Shown: positions 1 through 12,150 of the stretch, piece by piece | Position numbering within the stretch: position 1 is the first letter of the stretch | Layout of the letters: each line of letters begins with the position of its first letter | Notes under the pieces: model-generated | Databases searched by the model: none | What the model saw: the letters and a program-made list of their open reading frames with translations, nothing else | Told to the model about the DNA's origin: nothing | DNA from: Caprimulgus europaeus | Lineage: Eukaryota > Chordata > Aves > Caprimulgiformes > Caprimulgidae | Direction: 5' to 3' | DNA: 64,000 nucleotides | Assembly (NCBI GenBank): GCA_907165065.1 | Contig: OU015524.1 | Coordinates: forward strand, 1,426,001 to 1,490,000 | Translations under genes and position numbers: made by a program

Positions 1-1129
1 CTGTCAAGATCATCCAAGTGCCCCTTCTCCTTCACGTTCCCATGATTCAAACCCTGCCCTTCTGCAGGGTTAACTGACTAATGAGATGGAGACCTGAAGG
101 GTTCATTTAGACTAACGACATCTTGAACTCTGCTACCTTCCTACCTGCCAGAGTTGGTTTTTAATGTATTTTTTTCCAACAGGAGAAGGGTTCCTTCTTC
201 CCATGATCAAAACACCCACTTGTGACAAAAACATGGTTCTAAAGGACAACGCTGGTGATTCGTAAGGAAAATCATCATGTGTGGAAAAAAAAGTGTGTGG
301 GGGGGGAATCCTCTGTGTGGATTATTTCATTGCTTCAAATAAGAATTAAAACAACCCAAGGGAAAGGGTCAAGTTAAAACTGTGGGATTTTTAAAGACAT
401 GTGCCCCACCACTGGCACGTCTCACACCATCACCCCGTTCCTGTGACTCCTCCACCATCAATAGGAGTTGTGTGCATCAGCGCGGGGAGCCTAAACACAG
501 GGCAGCCCCTCTGTGAAAAGCACCAGTTTTTGTGTTACAGCAGAGAACTGAAGTATGGAACTAGCACATACTGCAAAGGCATCCAAAATATGACCAAAAA
601 AAATTGTTCAAATGCTTTCAATCTGGAGAAAACAAATGCTCTCTTCACTGCCTGCTCTGTGGCAAACTTCTAATTCCATCCAGAAAATCCAGCATTCCCA
701 ATCTGGGCTAACGACCATGCTACCAGACATGAGTTTATGTTTTTCATGCACATTTCATGTATTCCCACATGCTGTGTTGCTGCCAATAATTTATGACTGA
801 TCTGCACCCAGCCTGCCCTTCAGCGTTTCATTTAATCTCTCCAACAGTGATTTACAATGACTCATCATTAATACAAAAATGTACATGTGTGTTAACAAGT
901 TTGGAAGAATCTAAGGAGGAAGGCAAAATTTTTTGCAAGTCGTGGCTGAATGACTTATGAGCCCGCTGCAGAAAGGCAAAGCTAACCAGAAACGATATGT
1001 TAGCTCTTCTCTACAGCAAATAATTTAGGCAAGAAGAATTTCTTCTCTTCCATACTGCCCTAGAAGCAAAGGGATTCAAGAAAGGGCTGGGAGAGGGTTC
1101 CCTCATACCCCCAGAATTTGGGAGAGGAT
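1..1129. other. MEIS1: Unique MEIS1 intronic sequence, no gene seen
   Basis: This is part of the intron downstream of the 77-bp exon. It has mixed composition with short A and G runs (for example near 285-306). The short open frames at 401-673 and 612-800 have no recognisable content and I regard them as chance. Confidence 0.6.
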
Positions 1130-2105
1130 GAATCATAAAACCATAGAATTGTTTTAGTTGGAAAAGACCTATAAGATTATTGAGTCCAACCATAAACCTG
1201 ACACTGCCAAGCCCACCTCTATGTCCCTGAGCACCACATCTACCCATCTTTTGAAACCCTCCAGGGATGGTGACTCCAGCACTTCTCTGGGCAGCCTGTT
1301 CCAATGCTTGACAACCCTTTCCATGAGAAATTATTCCTCATATCCAATCTAAACCTCCCCTGGTGCAGCTTGAGGCCATTTCCTCTTGTCCTGTCACTTG
1401 CTCCTTGGGAGAAGAGATGAACACCCACCTCTCTCCACCCTCCTTTCAGGGACTTGGACAGAGCCAGAAGGTCTCCCCTCAGCCTCCTTTTCTCCAGGCT
1501 CAGCACCCCCAGTTCCCTCAGCCGGGAACTCAGCACACTTGTGCTCCAGACCCTTCCCCAGCTCCGTTCCCTTCTCTGGACACGCTCCAGCACCTCCAAG
1601 TCCTTCTTGGAGTCAGGGGCCCAACGCTGAACCCAGCACTCGAGCTGTGGTCTCACCAGTGCCCAGTACAGGAGGACCATCACTGCCCTGCTCCTGCTGG
1701 CCACACTGGTGCTGATCCAGGCCAGGATGCCCTTGGCCTTCTTGGCCACCTGGGCACTCTGCTGGCTCACGTTCAGCCACTGTTGACTAATGCCCAGGTC
1801 CTTTTCTGCCCAGCAGCTCTCCAGCCACTCCTCCCCAAGCCTGTAGCATTGCCTGGGGTTGTTCAGATCCAAGTGCAGGACCCAACACTTGGCCTTGTTG
1901 ACAATCACTCAACTGGCCTCTCAGCCCATCGCTCCAGCCTGTCCAGATCCCTCTGCAGAGCCTTCCTACCCTTCAGTAGATCAACAATACCACCCAACTT
2001 GGTGTCATCTGCAAACTGACTGAGGGTGCACTCAATCCCCTCATCCAAATCACTGATGTCAAACAGAGCTGGCCCAAATACTGAGCCGTGGGAGCACCAT
2101 GTGTG
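1130..2105 (-). mobile_element. CR1 LINE, 5'-truncated, with degraded reverse-transcriptase C-terminus
   Basis: The low-coordinate end is the inverted CR1 3' end (aatcataaaaccatagaatt). Moving right, the minus strand encodes remnants of CR1 ORF2, including [53 protein letters not shown] and [19 protein letters not shown]. The reverse-transcriptase FADD box is still readable at 2004-2015, followed by TKLGG. An open stretch of about 220 codons (1240-1908) survives but has substitutions and shifted frames compared with an active CR1. It is an old, inactive insertion in sense orientation to MEIS1. The right boundary is approximate, within about 30 bp. Confidence 0.93.
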
Positions 2106-2610
2106 AGTAGCTCACTGGTCACCCCATGGCTGGATCTTTCCTGAGGATGCACGTGTGGGCGTGCAACCTGCATGCTCAGCCATGGCCTCACAGTCTCTTT
2201 AATCCTCAGCACCCACTGCAAAAAGCAGGGGCTGACTGACTGTATTTGGGCATTTCTGCCCACCACCCGTGATTGAAGAGAGCCCCGACTGTCTCTGAAG
2301 TGTTAAATCTTCCCGGGGCTGGGGAAGGAAGGAGAATTGTCTCAATAATTTATACAATTGTACCACCACAGCAGAATTACCAGCTCGAGCAGAGGAAGCC
2401 TGCCCTACATCCACAAGACCTCAGTTATAATGTATTTTGACCTACTTTTTTTTTTTTTTCCTTTTTTCCCTTGCACATGAGGAACTTACAAAAACACCAA
2501 GTCAAAGTTAAAAACTCCTCAAATCCGAGGCAAGATGGGTGCTGAAAAACACCCCAGAAAGTCACTTGGGAGTAATTCCACCAGCTTTAGTTCAAAGCAT
2601 CCCATGTTCA
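2106..2610. other. MEIS1: Unique intronic sequence between two CR1 copies
   Basis: I see no gene. There is a T tract at about 2446-2470. Up to about 2130 it may still be degraded CR1. Confidence 0.5.
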
Positions 2611-3062
2611 TAATCACAGAATCACAGAGTGTCAGGGATTGGAAGGGACCTCGAAAGCTCATCCAGTCCAACCCCCCTGCTGGAGCAGGAACACCCAGAT
2701 GAGATCACACAGGAAGGTGTCCAGGAGGGTCTCGAATGTCTCCAGAGAAGGAGACTCCACACCCTCCCTGGGCAGCCTGTTCCAGTGCTCTGTTACCCTC
2801 ACAGTAAAGAAGTTCCTCCTCAAATCCAAGCAGAACCTCCTGTGTTCCAGCTCACACCCACTGCCCCTTGTCCTATCACTGGACACCACTGAGAAGAGCC
2901 TGGCTCCATCCTCCTGACACTCACCCTTCATATATTTATAAACATTAATCAGGTCCCCCCTCAGCCTCCTCTTCTCCAAGCTAAAGAGCCCCAGCTCCCT
3001 CAGCCTTTCCTCATCAGGGAGATGCTCCACTCCCTTCATCACCTTGGTGGCTCTGTGCTGGA
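2611..3062 (-). mobile_element. CR1 LINE 3' fragment
   Basis: It starts with the inverted 3' end (aatcacagaatcacagag) followed by ggaagggacct and atccagtccaacccccctgc. The minus strand reads [19 protein letters not shown], then [12 protein letters not shown] and [17 protein letters not shown], the conserved C-terminus of CR1 ORF2. It is better preserved than the copy at 1130 and is a separate, probably younger insertion. The right end near 3062 is approximate. Confidence 0.94.
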
Positions 3063-4850
3063 CAATAATCTGACAAAGTTTCTTTGATGGACCATCTGAA
3101 ATGGACATCATTGCCCACACCAAACCCTACACCGCCGGACCCCTCCGAAGCAGCACACGCTTGCTCCTCCCCATCATTAAACAAGAGTTCTGATGAACAT
3201 CTGCAACTTCTCATCCGGCCAAAGAGCCTGTTGTTCAACTGAAAGGCAAGCAGAGAAATCAGGGTACAGCCTGGATGAAGGCTGGAGGACTCAAAGCTGC
3301 AGCCAACACTAATTGTTCCTGGCTGAGCCAAAACGCCGCCGGTGACATCGCCCCGTAACACCTATTTTATTCCTCCGCATTAAAGTAAGCACCCTGGAAG
3401 CCTCCTGCTAAGTATTGGGCATTTCCCTTTATTCAGTGTCTCACAGGGCTTCCAAACATTGATCTCCCAGGGCTGCTGTGGGGTCACAGAAATTGATAAC
3501 CCTTACAAGCCATGCTTATGTGAGCCCGCCTGCGTCTCCCAGATAGTGCACTTTGTAAATTAATCCTCCAAAGGCAAATATATTGTAAGTAGCTTGTTAT
3601 CTCTAAAGTACTAAATTGAAGAATACATGGGATTATATTGACAGAAATTACATTTTCTGTAATGGGGTTTAATATATCTGAAATCTCTCCCATAGGCTCC
3701 TACTCTCTAAGAGAGGAGGGTTTGTTAATGTAGGTGCAATGGACATCAAGACCAAATTTATTCACTAAAATGGATTAGGCCATGTAATCAGAGCTCCAGG
3801 AATATTAATCTCTGACACTTATTGAACAGGGAAAAAATACTTTTGTCTGCAAACTGGCATTCCTCCCTCCCTTCTCCCCAGCAGGCTCGCCGCTCGCCTT
3901 GGCCATTTTCTGGGTATTACTTCAAAGAGGATAAGGTTTCCCATCATAAACACTAATCTAAAAATATTAGGACAATTAATTAGATACACTTAGTTTTACA
4001 AGGTATTAGATTGCAATACACTTCAAATATGACACTTGTTCCAGGATGGTGGGAGAAACCTGCATTTCGATGCAGTAACAAATGGTAATAAATAATTTAT
4101 TCTTTTTTAAGGGTTTGCTGTTGTGTTTCTATACTTAAATCATGAGTAATTTTCACTGGTTGCCTTTACCATGTCCCAGAGAGTTAGTAACCCCAAATTC
4201 ACTGCAGAAAACAGCATGGATCCCCATTTCCTTCCAACAAATCGCTGCTACAACAGATCAGAGGCTCCAGCAGCCCTTAGCTGGAATCAATAAATAAAAT
4301 TGCTCCACACTGTACTTCAGCAGCACAGAATCAGATTGTCCTGAAAGTTTATCCAAGCTTTCAAACACTGGACTCTTTAAACAAACCAGTAAAGAGACAG
4401 AAATATGTCAGTTAAAAAACCCCCCACAAACCAACCCACTACCAACATTTAAAAAAGGATGATAGCAGCCCAAAATAACAATACCCTCTGCAGAAATGGG
4501 GCCAATTGCCCCTGTTTTTCCACCCAACATCTCAACCTCTTCCAAGCCCAAAGTTCTCAAAAGGGATGAAGCTTTTTATTGAAGAAGACACATCCTCAGC
4601 CAGGAGGACGACTGGTACCCAAATGCAAATACACTGAAATCTGCCCAAGCAATGGGAAAATAAATGTTTTCTGCAGCAGCAAACCTCCCAGTTCCCAGCC
4701 CTGAAACCACTCTCCCCCCTGGATCACTTCTGCATGGCTGAGCTGCCGGGGTGGGGAGCAGACAAGGGCCAGGTGTGTCCTCACAAATGCAAAGCGCGAG
4801 CCCGAGGCTGCCCGCGGCCGCATAGAAACACTAAGGAAAATTTTACTTAC
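3063..4850. other. MEIS1: Unique AT-rich intron, possible conserved noncoding sequence at 3480-4150
   Basis: No gene or known repeat is seen. From about 3480 to 4150 the sequence is high-complexity and AT-rich, with TAAT-type words, a TGACAG (TALE-type core) at 3639-3644 and long runs free of low-complexity sequence, which is how vertebrate developmental enhancers often look. The final 250 bp before the donor of the 77-bp exon includes a GC-richer patch (4790-4823). Conservation has not been tested. Confidence 0.45.
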
Positions 4851-4927
4851 CAGTTGTTCACTTGAAGTATAGTGAGCCCTGTGTCTTGTGCCAACTGCTT
4901 TTTCTGTTCTTCTGAAGGGTAAGGGTG
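4851..4927 (-). CDS. MEIS1: MEIS1 internal exon: TALE loop, homeodomain helix 2 and start of helix 3 (usually exon 9)
   Basis: This 77-bp minus-strand exon follows acceptor tcttgtag and ends at a strong donor (CTG then gtaagtaa). It begins on a full codon, which joins in phase to the 146-bp exon 29.5 kb upstream. It encodes HPYPSEEQKKQLAQDTG and then LTILQVNN, followed by TG, the first two bases of a tryptophan codon completed by the next exon. PYP is the three-residue loop extension that defines TALE homeodomains. SEEQKKQLAQDTG forms helix 2, and ILQVNN-W starts the recognition helix. The key base-contacting asparagine and arginines (in INARRR) belong to the next exon, which I did not find in the 4.85 kb to the left. 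This exon is almost the same in MEIS1 and MEIS2, so the paralogue assignment comes from the other exon. Confidence 0.96.
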
Positions 4928-7649
4928 CTACAAGACACCAAAATAAATATATACATTTAAAACAATGCGCTTTTTTTTTGGCCTACTTTTTATTTTAGAT
5001 TAAAAAAACCCCAACCAACCCAAGCAGAAGCGTGACATCTATTACTGAGAGGTGAAAATGCTGAGGGGTGTCACTCTTTTAGAATTATTAATGGGCTACT
5101 ACATCACTTAATTAATGGCAGTAAAAGACAAGCCAATTATAAAGATTAGTGAAGTGGAGAAATAACTACTTAGGATACTGGCAGTACCTTGATACTCCAG
5201 AAGGATATTTGTTGCATTAGCTGAAAGTTTTTGCACTTGTCTCGAGTGACCGATTAGAGTCAAATCACTTTCGGGTTTTTTTTTTTCCCTTCCTTCTCTA
5301 TTTCACAGAACAATAAAGAATGCAATAAAGCCCTTCTCTGTAAAACTAAAACATGCTGATGTTTTCTGAGATAGTGAAGACAAATCTTGCCAGTGCCCCA
5401 AAATAATTTGCAAATAAGATCAGCATCCTGAACATAAACAAGCGCCTGGGTTTTGAACACGGGCCAGCGCGAGGTCAACCATCAGCACATTTTTGCCTGC
5501 CATTAACATAGCTGTGCTGCACTAATCCTGAGAGACAGAAAATAAATACTGCTTTAATTGAAGATAATGTTAAAATTCAATCATAAGTTAAGTTTCTTGT
5601 GAGAACTTGATTGCTTTCTCAGAAAATTCGCTTCTGCATGAATACAGATTGCTTAATAAATCAACAGCAAAAGCCACATGCAAGTTGGAAATTTAGAAAT
5701 GACATTAGCAGTGATCATTTCTGTCCTTTCCTTCCACGTACAAACACCACTGTCCCAAAAGGAAACGGCCAAACACTGCAAATGTAACAATTCCCAGGAA
5801 AAATCTGCGATCCAGCTCAGTGCAAGGCTCAGTACAGGCTGGATTCAGACCTCTGCTGCTGCAAATTCCTTAATCACATTTCAATAAAGATAATAATTTG
5901 CTATAACTGGTCATTACATCCAGCCCAGCACCCCATTGAGCAGCTGGCTTCTCACAACGTAGTTGCTGTTATACACACAACTCCTTCTCTTCCCCCGAAA
6001 CGCTCCCATATTCTTTGGCGCAGCATTACAGGAGATGGAAATGGAAACCTTGTAAAGTGTAAGAATTTAAAACCTCGTAAAATTCTGCAACCTTATTGGG
6101 ATCGTAACTATTTAGGAGATTTTATATATTCCTGTAAACAGCATAATCTGACATCTCATGGCTGTGTTACGTGCCTGCACCGCCTCACTTGACCAAACAG
6201 GGATTTCTGGTGTAACTCCAGCAGCTTCCCCTTGCCCAACGTGCCCATTTCAAAGCTCACCACCGTGGCTATCAGCTCCAAAAGAGACAGTTTTTTCCCC
6301 AAAAACCAGGAAGGAATTTCCTATACTTTAAAAAATACTCTTGACTGACAGTAAGCCCACAAATGCCCTGCACATCTGCACACTACCCCCTGTATTTTCT
6401 GCATGTACTTGAAACAGCCCCAGAATTGCAAAGTGGAAGACACAGGGAAAGGGATTTTACTTCTTTTTTTTTATTAGTAATTTCCATGTGACACATGAAA
6501 AAAGAGAGAATTAATTTTACTGTCTGCCTAAATACACATTCATCCATAACAAACAGTTGTACTTGACTTAGGTCCATCTATCTGAATGCAACATTTTGCT
6601 GCTCTTAAAAAAAAAATCCCTACAAGATGATTTGTAACATTTTCATCTTTAGAGCTTACTTCCCATTTCTTTACTTTGCTATCAAGTGAGGACAAAATTA
6701 TCCTTTTTTTTTTCTTCTTATTTCGCTTTGCCACCTTACATGTGATCTAATTTTAAGTAATTGAACAAACTGTGTCTAATTTCATGCAGCAAGCAATAAT
6801 TACTAGACAGCCTCTAGCTATTGGGATTGAGAACTCTGTCTCCATTAAGCAATTTTCAATTGTTCTGGACTTTTTTCCAAATAGACAAGACTGGATAAAA
6901 TTAGCCCATCAGAATAATACAGTCACTGTAAAAATAATTGCTTTAAAAGTCCCAAACCCCAAATTCCTCAAATTGTGGTATGTTTAAGGTCATCTGATTT
7001 TTCTTTTTTTTTTTTTTTTTCATATCCTAGCACAGCAACAACTTTTAATTTCATGATAAATCTATAATTGCCACAATCACATGACAGCTTGGGACTCCAC
7101 GTAGCTAATCCCTCTTAGCTAAAGGTTCACAATGCAGCAGGCTTTTCTAACTATGATTTGATGTGGTTTAAAATACTCTTAAATGCTCAGCATCCTTATT
7201 ATATAAGCTTTCTGTGGATCATACCAGTTGTTCCTTTGTAGGCTAAAAAAAAAAATATAAATAAATAAAATAAAAAATGACTTGACAAAGCATCAGCACG
7301 CCACAGGCTAGGTTGCTATAAAAACATTCAAAGCCTTGTTGCATTCCCACCCACAGGGCTAGGAAGGCCTGTGCTACAGGCAAAGACATCACACTGCAAC
7401 AGAGAGAAAGGGGGAAACCCTGAGAACTGCCATTTCATGGAGAAATGGGAAATTCAGGGGAAACTCTTGCTGTTGGTCTTTATCTCACCTGGGCAAGAAC
7501 GACAGGTGCCTTCTGCATGCTCTCTAATGGCTGTTTAAAGGGACAAAGACACAAGCACAGAGATATCTGTATATATATTTGCACATATATTTGCATGGAT
7601 ATGTATAAAATATATATAAATATAGATTTTTTAAAATATATCAGTGAAA
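4928..7649. other. MEIS1: Unique AT-rich intron near the 77-bp exon
   Basis: This holds the 3' splice region of the 29.5-kb intron, with a weak pyrimidine tract before tcttgtag, and then AT-rich unique sequence with A and T tracts (near 4971, 5278, 6609, 6704, 7003 and 7247). No gene or known transposon is seen. Confidence 0.5.
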
Positions 7650-7743
7650 TGGTTTAGTTTTAGGTAGTCCTGCAAGAAGCAGTGAGTTGGATTTGAGGAT
7701 CGTTATGGGTCCTTTCCAATGTGAGATATTCTATGATTCTGTG
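7650..7743 (+). mobile_element. Short CR1 3'-end fragment
   Basis: The sequence tttagttttaggtagtcctg, then gttggatttgaggatcgt, then ggtcctttccaatgtgagat and attctatgattctgtga follows the CR1 3' terminus in plus orientation. Only about 95 bp remain. It is antisense to MEIS1 and leads straight into an A/T-rich simple repeat. Confidence 0.8.
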
Positions 7744-7745
7744 AA

Positions 7746-7832
7746 GTATATGCATAAATAAATATAGATATATAAATACAGACATATATAAACATATATA
7801 TATATATATATATATATAAATATATATATGCA
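7746..7832. repeat. TA-rich simple repeat beside CR1 end
   Basis: Interrupted (TA)n and ATAAATA units, purest at 7793-7818. The position directly after a CR1 3' end suggests growth from the CR1 terminal repeat, but this is inference. Confidence 0.85.
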
Positions 7833-10800
7833 AGTGCCTGTCTAAAAACACCACACTGACTCCAGTTGTCAAGTCCACCTATCACTCTGGATCACTTTGG
7901 GATATCAAAGCAAATTGTAGCACTGCTCAATAAACAGTGACTTGAGACCTTTACTTTGTTGTGTACATTAGCTCCTACCATTATCTCTTAAAAGCTTAAT
8001 TATTTGCAAACAATTGATCAAGATGGGAATTGGAGAAACGAGATGCTGGACCACCAGGAGAGCTGCGCTGCATTAGGAGAGCAAACAGAATTACCTGGAG
8101 GGCTTATAATCAGAATTAACGGCTGGGACGGTGCGCGGGGCAGCGCGAGGAGCGGTAACGCTCCGGCTGGAGTGTTTCCCATTTGATCTGCATTAACACC
8201 TCGAGTGAAAGCCATAAAACAGTGATTACAGATGGGAAGGCTGACCCTCCTTCCCAGAACCAGCCCAGCTTGTGTATCCTGGAAGACTGCAGACAGGTTT
8301 TTTTCTTGCCAAGACCAGAGGAAAAGGGCAAATCCAAGAGGGGGAAAAAAAAAAAGTAGGAAGCAGGCAGTTTGTATGTTTTTTGCCTTTTTTTTTTTAA
8401 AAGAATAAAGCTGACAAGAGATAAGGGCTCTGAATCTGGCTCTGGTATTTTCTGATCACGCCTGCTGCTGTGGCAGCACTACATAGCAGCATCCACTGAA
8501 CAGTATGAGACCTGGTGCTTTTCCCTTCCCATAAATCTAGCGCTGAAATGCGGATTGTTTGGCACCATTAATGTGTTTTTGAGGCTCTGTGGTATTACTT
8601 TTAATAATGACTTAGTACAGAAAGTGATTGCTTAATAACACCATCAAAGTCTGCATGCAAATGAAAATTATCCCTGGGGGATTTGCCCAGGGTAATATGA
8701 ACAGTTAAGGAACATTTGAAAAGGTAAAAATAACTATGCAAAATATGAGTCAGAGCAGTAACAAAGAAATCAAAGTGACAGAGAGAAAAATGTAACTTTC
8801 CATCATATTCTCTCGTCACTCTTTTATGAATGGTATTTAGAGAGCAGCAGCCTTCATAAAAGCTCCTTGTTAATGCAGCCAAGATAATTTTTAGCAAAAC
8901 AAACAGTAAGACTTTTTTTTTTTTTTTCTTTTCTTTTTTAACCACCTCTGACTACAGCCGATGGGTAAAACCTCCAGTAGATACAGATGGAAAGCATCCA
9001 AGTTGGTCTCTTAATGACATCCCCTTGTCCAAATGTACTCCTTTCCTCAAATTTTCCACCCCAGGCTGCACAAGCTGGATGCCAGGACAGTGACAAGATT
9101 TTATCTTCTCTGTAACCCGGTATCAGTAACGCTCCCCCCCTCCCTGCCGTAGCAGCACAACTAAATGGTCACAGAAAAATATGGAAAAAAAAAAAGAAAA
9201 AAGAAAAAAGGATGTTGTGGCAAGTGCCCAGTGCTGCCCTTATCGCAGCAGCGCTGTTGCCTGGCTGACCGTGCCGGGAGAACCATTTTGGAAGCTCTTT
9301 TATCCCCTTCCTCCAGCCTTCTGCCTCCTCCAGAGCTCAGCCTGACGCACCAAGGCGAGATGACCCTGAGCTAAATTCTGGTAGGTGATGGAGAGAAACT
9401 ATCCCCCTAAAATATATATGCTCAGGAGCGTCTATTGAATGTTTTCTGACCACAAAATAAAATTAAAAAAACCCCCAACACTATGATTTTCTTGGTTCTG
9501 AAGAACAACCCAGGCTACACCTAACTCAGGAACTGGAATAAAGCCCAAGGTGCAGCCCTCCAACTGTACATCAGCTTTATGTGGAACTCTGAATTCTTGC
9601 TTTACCCCAGCTTGGGTCAGCTGAGGCAGCAGCACAGCCCTTTGGGTCTCTCCCCTTCCCCTACCTCCTCCTGGTTTGCATTTGAACTGTTTACACTAGT
9701 GATCAAGTTGATCTACGATAAATTATTATTATTTTTTAATATCCATAATGCTTTCCTATTGTCTCTCAGCTTTATGAATCAGTTGGACTGTGGCAGTGAA
9801 TGCTTTTTTTGTCTCCTGACTGCACATTATCAAAGGGACACTTTGTGCCTGCCATTTGCATTACAAAAGCAGTGCATGGGGTAGTCTAAGAACAGAGCTT
9901 GAATTTATAGCAGTGCAGTCCTGCATCCTCACACATGCCGGCCTCTGAAAGAATAACAGGGTTCCTGCATTTGCAAAGCAGCCAAAAAATGGTTGGATCA
10001 GTATCCCTAAAGTCACAGGATCTCAACCTGCTTTCTTCATCGGCCACCAGCGTCTTCAGAGGGAGTGATGACGAGAGTGCCCTGCGTCCCCTCGCCTGCT
10101 CGGCAGGCTGGGTGCCTCGGTTCACAGACCGTCCCTGCGGCCTGCTTGATATTCAGGCCAGGCTGTAAAAAGTTGCCAAGCTGAGGTGAACTGCCAGGGA
10201 GGGGGGAAAGGAAAATCAACTTGGAAGTTGCAAACTCGATCCTGTTTATCCCACGGGACTGGCTTGCACGGCGGAGGAAACACTAACCGCCGAGAAGGAA
10301 GTTGTTTTATTAGAAATGCATCTATGAGGCAGGGGAGAAAAAAAAAGGCCGTGCAAAGTTTGCACAGTCGTTTCCTCAGCTGAGAGCAGTGAGTCAGCCT
10401 GATAATGCTGTTGAAGTGTGAGCTGGCTTTGGCATTTAAAACTCCTTGTTGCTTTTTCAGCGCAGCAAGGAAACGCAGTCCATACGACACGGCCATGCTG
10501 CAGACAAAGCCAGCCTATTCCTCTTCCAAAATCACATATTTCCTCCACTTGCTATAACAGTTTCATATCCCCATAGTAAGATTTTTTTTCATAGCATTGC
10601 TGTTAATAAATCCTGGTGCTGCCAGAGTTATTGAACAGCAACCTATGAACCCCAGATCAACAGGGGCCCTCGGTCTGGTGAAGTCCCAATGCACCCAAAT
10701 ACGCGAGGTGAGAAGATGCTGCTGCATCCCCGTACGCTGCCGCCCCACCTCCTTGTCAGCCCGCTCCTGTGACACGGGGCTTGGAGACATCGCCCATCGC

Positions 10801-11349
10801 TGCCCTTACACAAGGTTGTGCAGGCTGCTTTGGCAACCCTGCCAAAAAAGCCAAGGTGAGGAAAAGAGGCAGAATCGCACTCTCTGAAGGCAAACACAGG
10901 GTGCAAACACAGAGCTGATACCCCAGAAGTTTTAACATCCCAACACGTGTTCACAGTGACCTGATTAAACAGCAGTTGGGCTGGTTTTACAGGCAGCGGG
11001 GTGGAAGAGATATTTTATTTGTGGTGGCTTACAAGGCAGGGAAGAGGTACTGGCAACAGGGACACTTTTTAATGAAGGAGTTATGCTGGGGAAAAAAAAA
11101 ATGCTCTGTGCTTCTCTTTTTTTTTTTCCCATTTGCCCTTTTGTAAATAATTTTCTTGCAAGAGTTGTCTGTGAACAAGTTTTGGCACTCACTAACATAA
11201 ATATCCTTTCCAAGGCTGATGGAGAGACATGGTATGGCTTGGGATGCGCTGCCAATACTTCTCCGGTGGCCCCATCAAATTATTCATAACGCGAGCACTC
11301 ATTAAGGAAAAAAAAAGTTCAGATCATCCCTTGCACAGGATATTACAGA
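7833..11349. other. MEIS1: Unique intron with octamer-bearing stretch
   Basis: No gene is seen. 8560-8930 is high-complexity AT-rich sequence with an octamer (ATGCAAAT, 8655-8662) next to a small inverted repeat (CCCTGGG 8672-8678, CCCAGGG 8686-8692). A, T and purine runs occur at 8341-8355, 8388-8404, 8911-8927 and 9184-9211. Overlapping short open frames at 10.0-10.95 kb on both strands look like chance in GC-richer DNA. Confidence 0.45.
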
Positions 11350-11520
11350 AGTCAGAAAATGGAAAAACCTTTTAACTCATCTAATCCATCCCCTGGCTGC
11401 TACAATATTATTCCTTCCATACCATATATTATTACCCACTGCCTTTTCCAGTTGTGCTTTAGCTAGTCCAAGCAATGGTGCTCCTGCTATTTCCTTTTGG
11501 AGACACTCTGATAGACCTCA
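11350..11520 (-). mobile_element. Old, strongly degraded CR1-like fragment
   Basis: On the plus strand the order of words (ggaaaaaccttttaactcat, ctaatccatcccctgg, tagtccaagcaatggtgctc, ctgctatttccttttggaga) follows the 3' part of older CR1/L3-type elements in inverted orientation. Divergence is high, so the family call is tentative and the ends are approximate. A younger CR1 lies 420 bp to the right. Confidence 0.55.
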
Positions 11521-11937
11521 GTGTTTGGAGCTCACTCTGGCTCCCACCAGCTTTCAGTCTGTGCCGAGTCTGTGCAGCCACTCCCACACCATACCCGGGT
11601 AATTGAGCGGAGCTCTTCCCATGTTAAACATTCCTTTAGTGCCCGGAAGTACGCGCAGGCAGAAAAACACACCCCGTGCTTGCACACACGTGTTCACCTC
11701 TCTTAATACACTTAAAAAGTGATTTTTTTGCTCTAGAGTTGAGATTATTTCTGCTGATGTGACACGGATGAAGCGCTTTCCCACCCTCTGCCCTCTTTTC
11801 CTGTATTATTATTATTACTTTTTTTGCACTACCACAGCCTAAAAGTAACCAAGGACAGGGTAATTAAAAGAAAAATTGCAACCAAAAGATTGGCAAAACT
11901 CTCTCAGCACAGCACAGGGCTGAAAAAAATGCAAATA

Positions 11938-12150
11938 TAGAATCATAGAATTGTTTGGTTGGAAGAGACCTTTGAGATCATCGAGTCCAACCGTACCTCT
12001 CCACTATTAAACCACCTCTCTGAGCACCCCATCTACCCATCTCTTAAACACCTCCAGGGATGGGGACTCCACCACTTCCCCAGGCAGCCCATTCCAGTGT
12101 CTGATGACCCTTTCAGAGGAGAAATATTTCCTCACATCCAGTCTTACAAT
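11938..12150 (-). mobile_element. CR1 LINE 3' fragment
   Basis: It begins with tagaatcatagaattgtttg and continues with ggttggaagagacctttgag, ctccagggatggggactcca and ccaggcagcccattccagtg. This is a typical inverted CR1 3' end of about 210 bp, sense to MEIS1. No coding capacity remains. Confidence 0.92.

Noticed and set aside
1240-1908. 222-codon minus frame as a host gene
   Set aside because: The residues match the C-terminal reverse-transcriptase region of CR1 ORF2. It is a dead LINE.
1-4850. Search for the next MEIS1 exon (WFINARRR and after) on the minus strand
   Set aside because: No stretch encoding FINARRR next to an acceptor was seen. The exon is probably left of the window.
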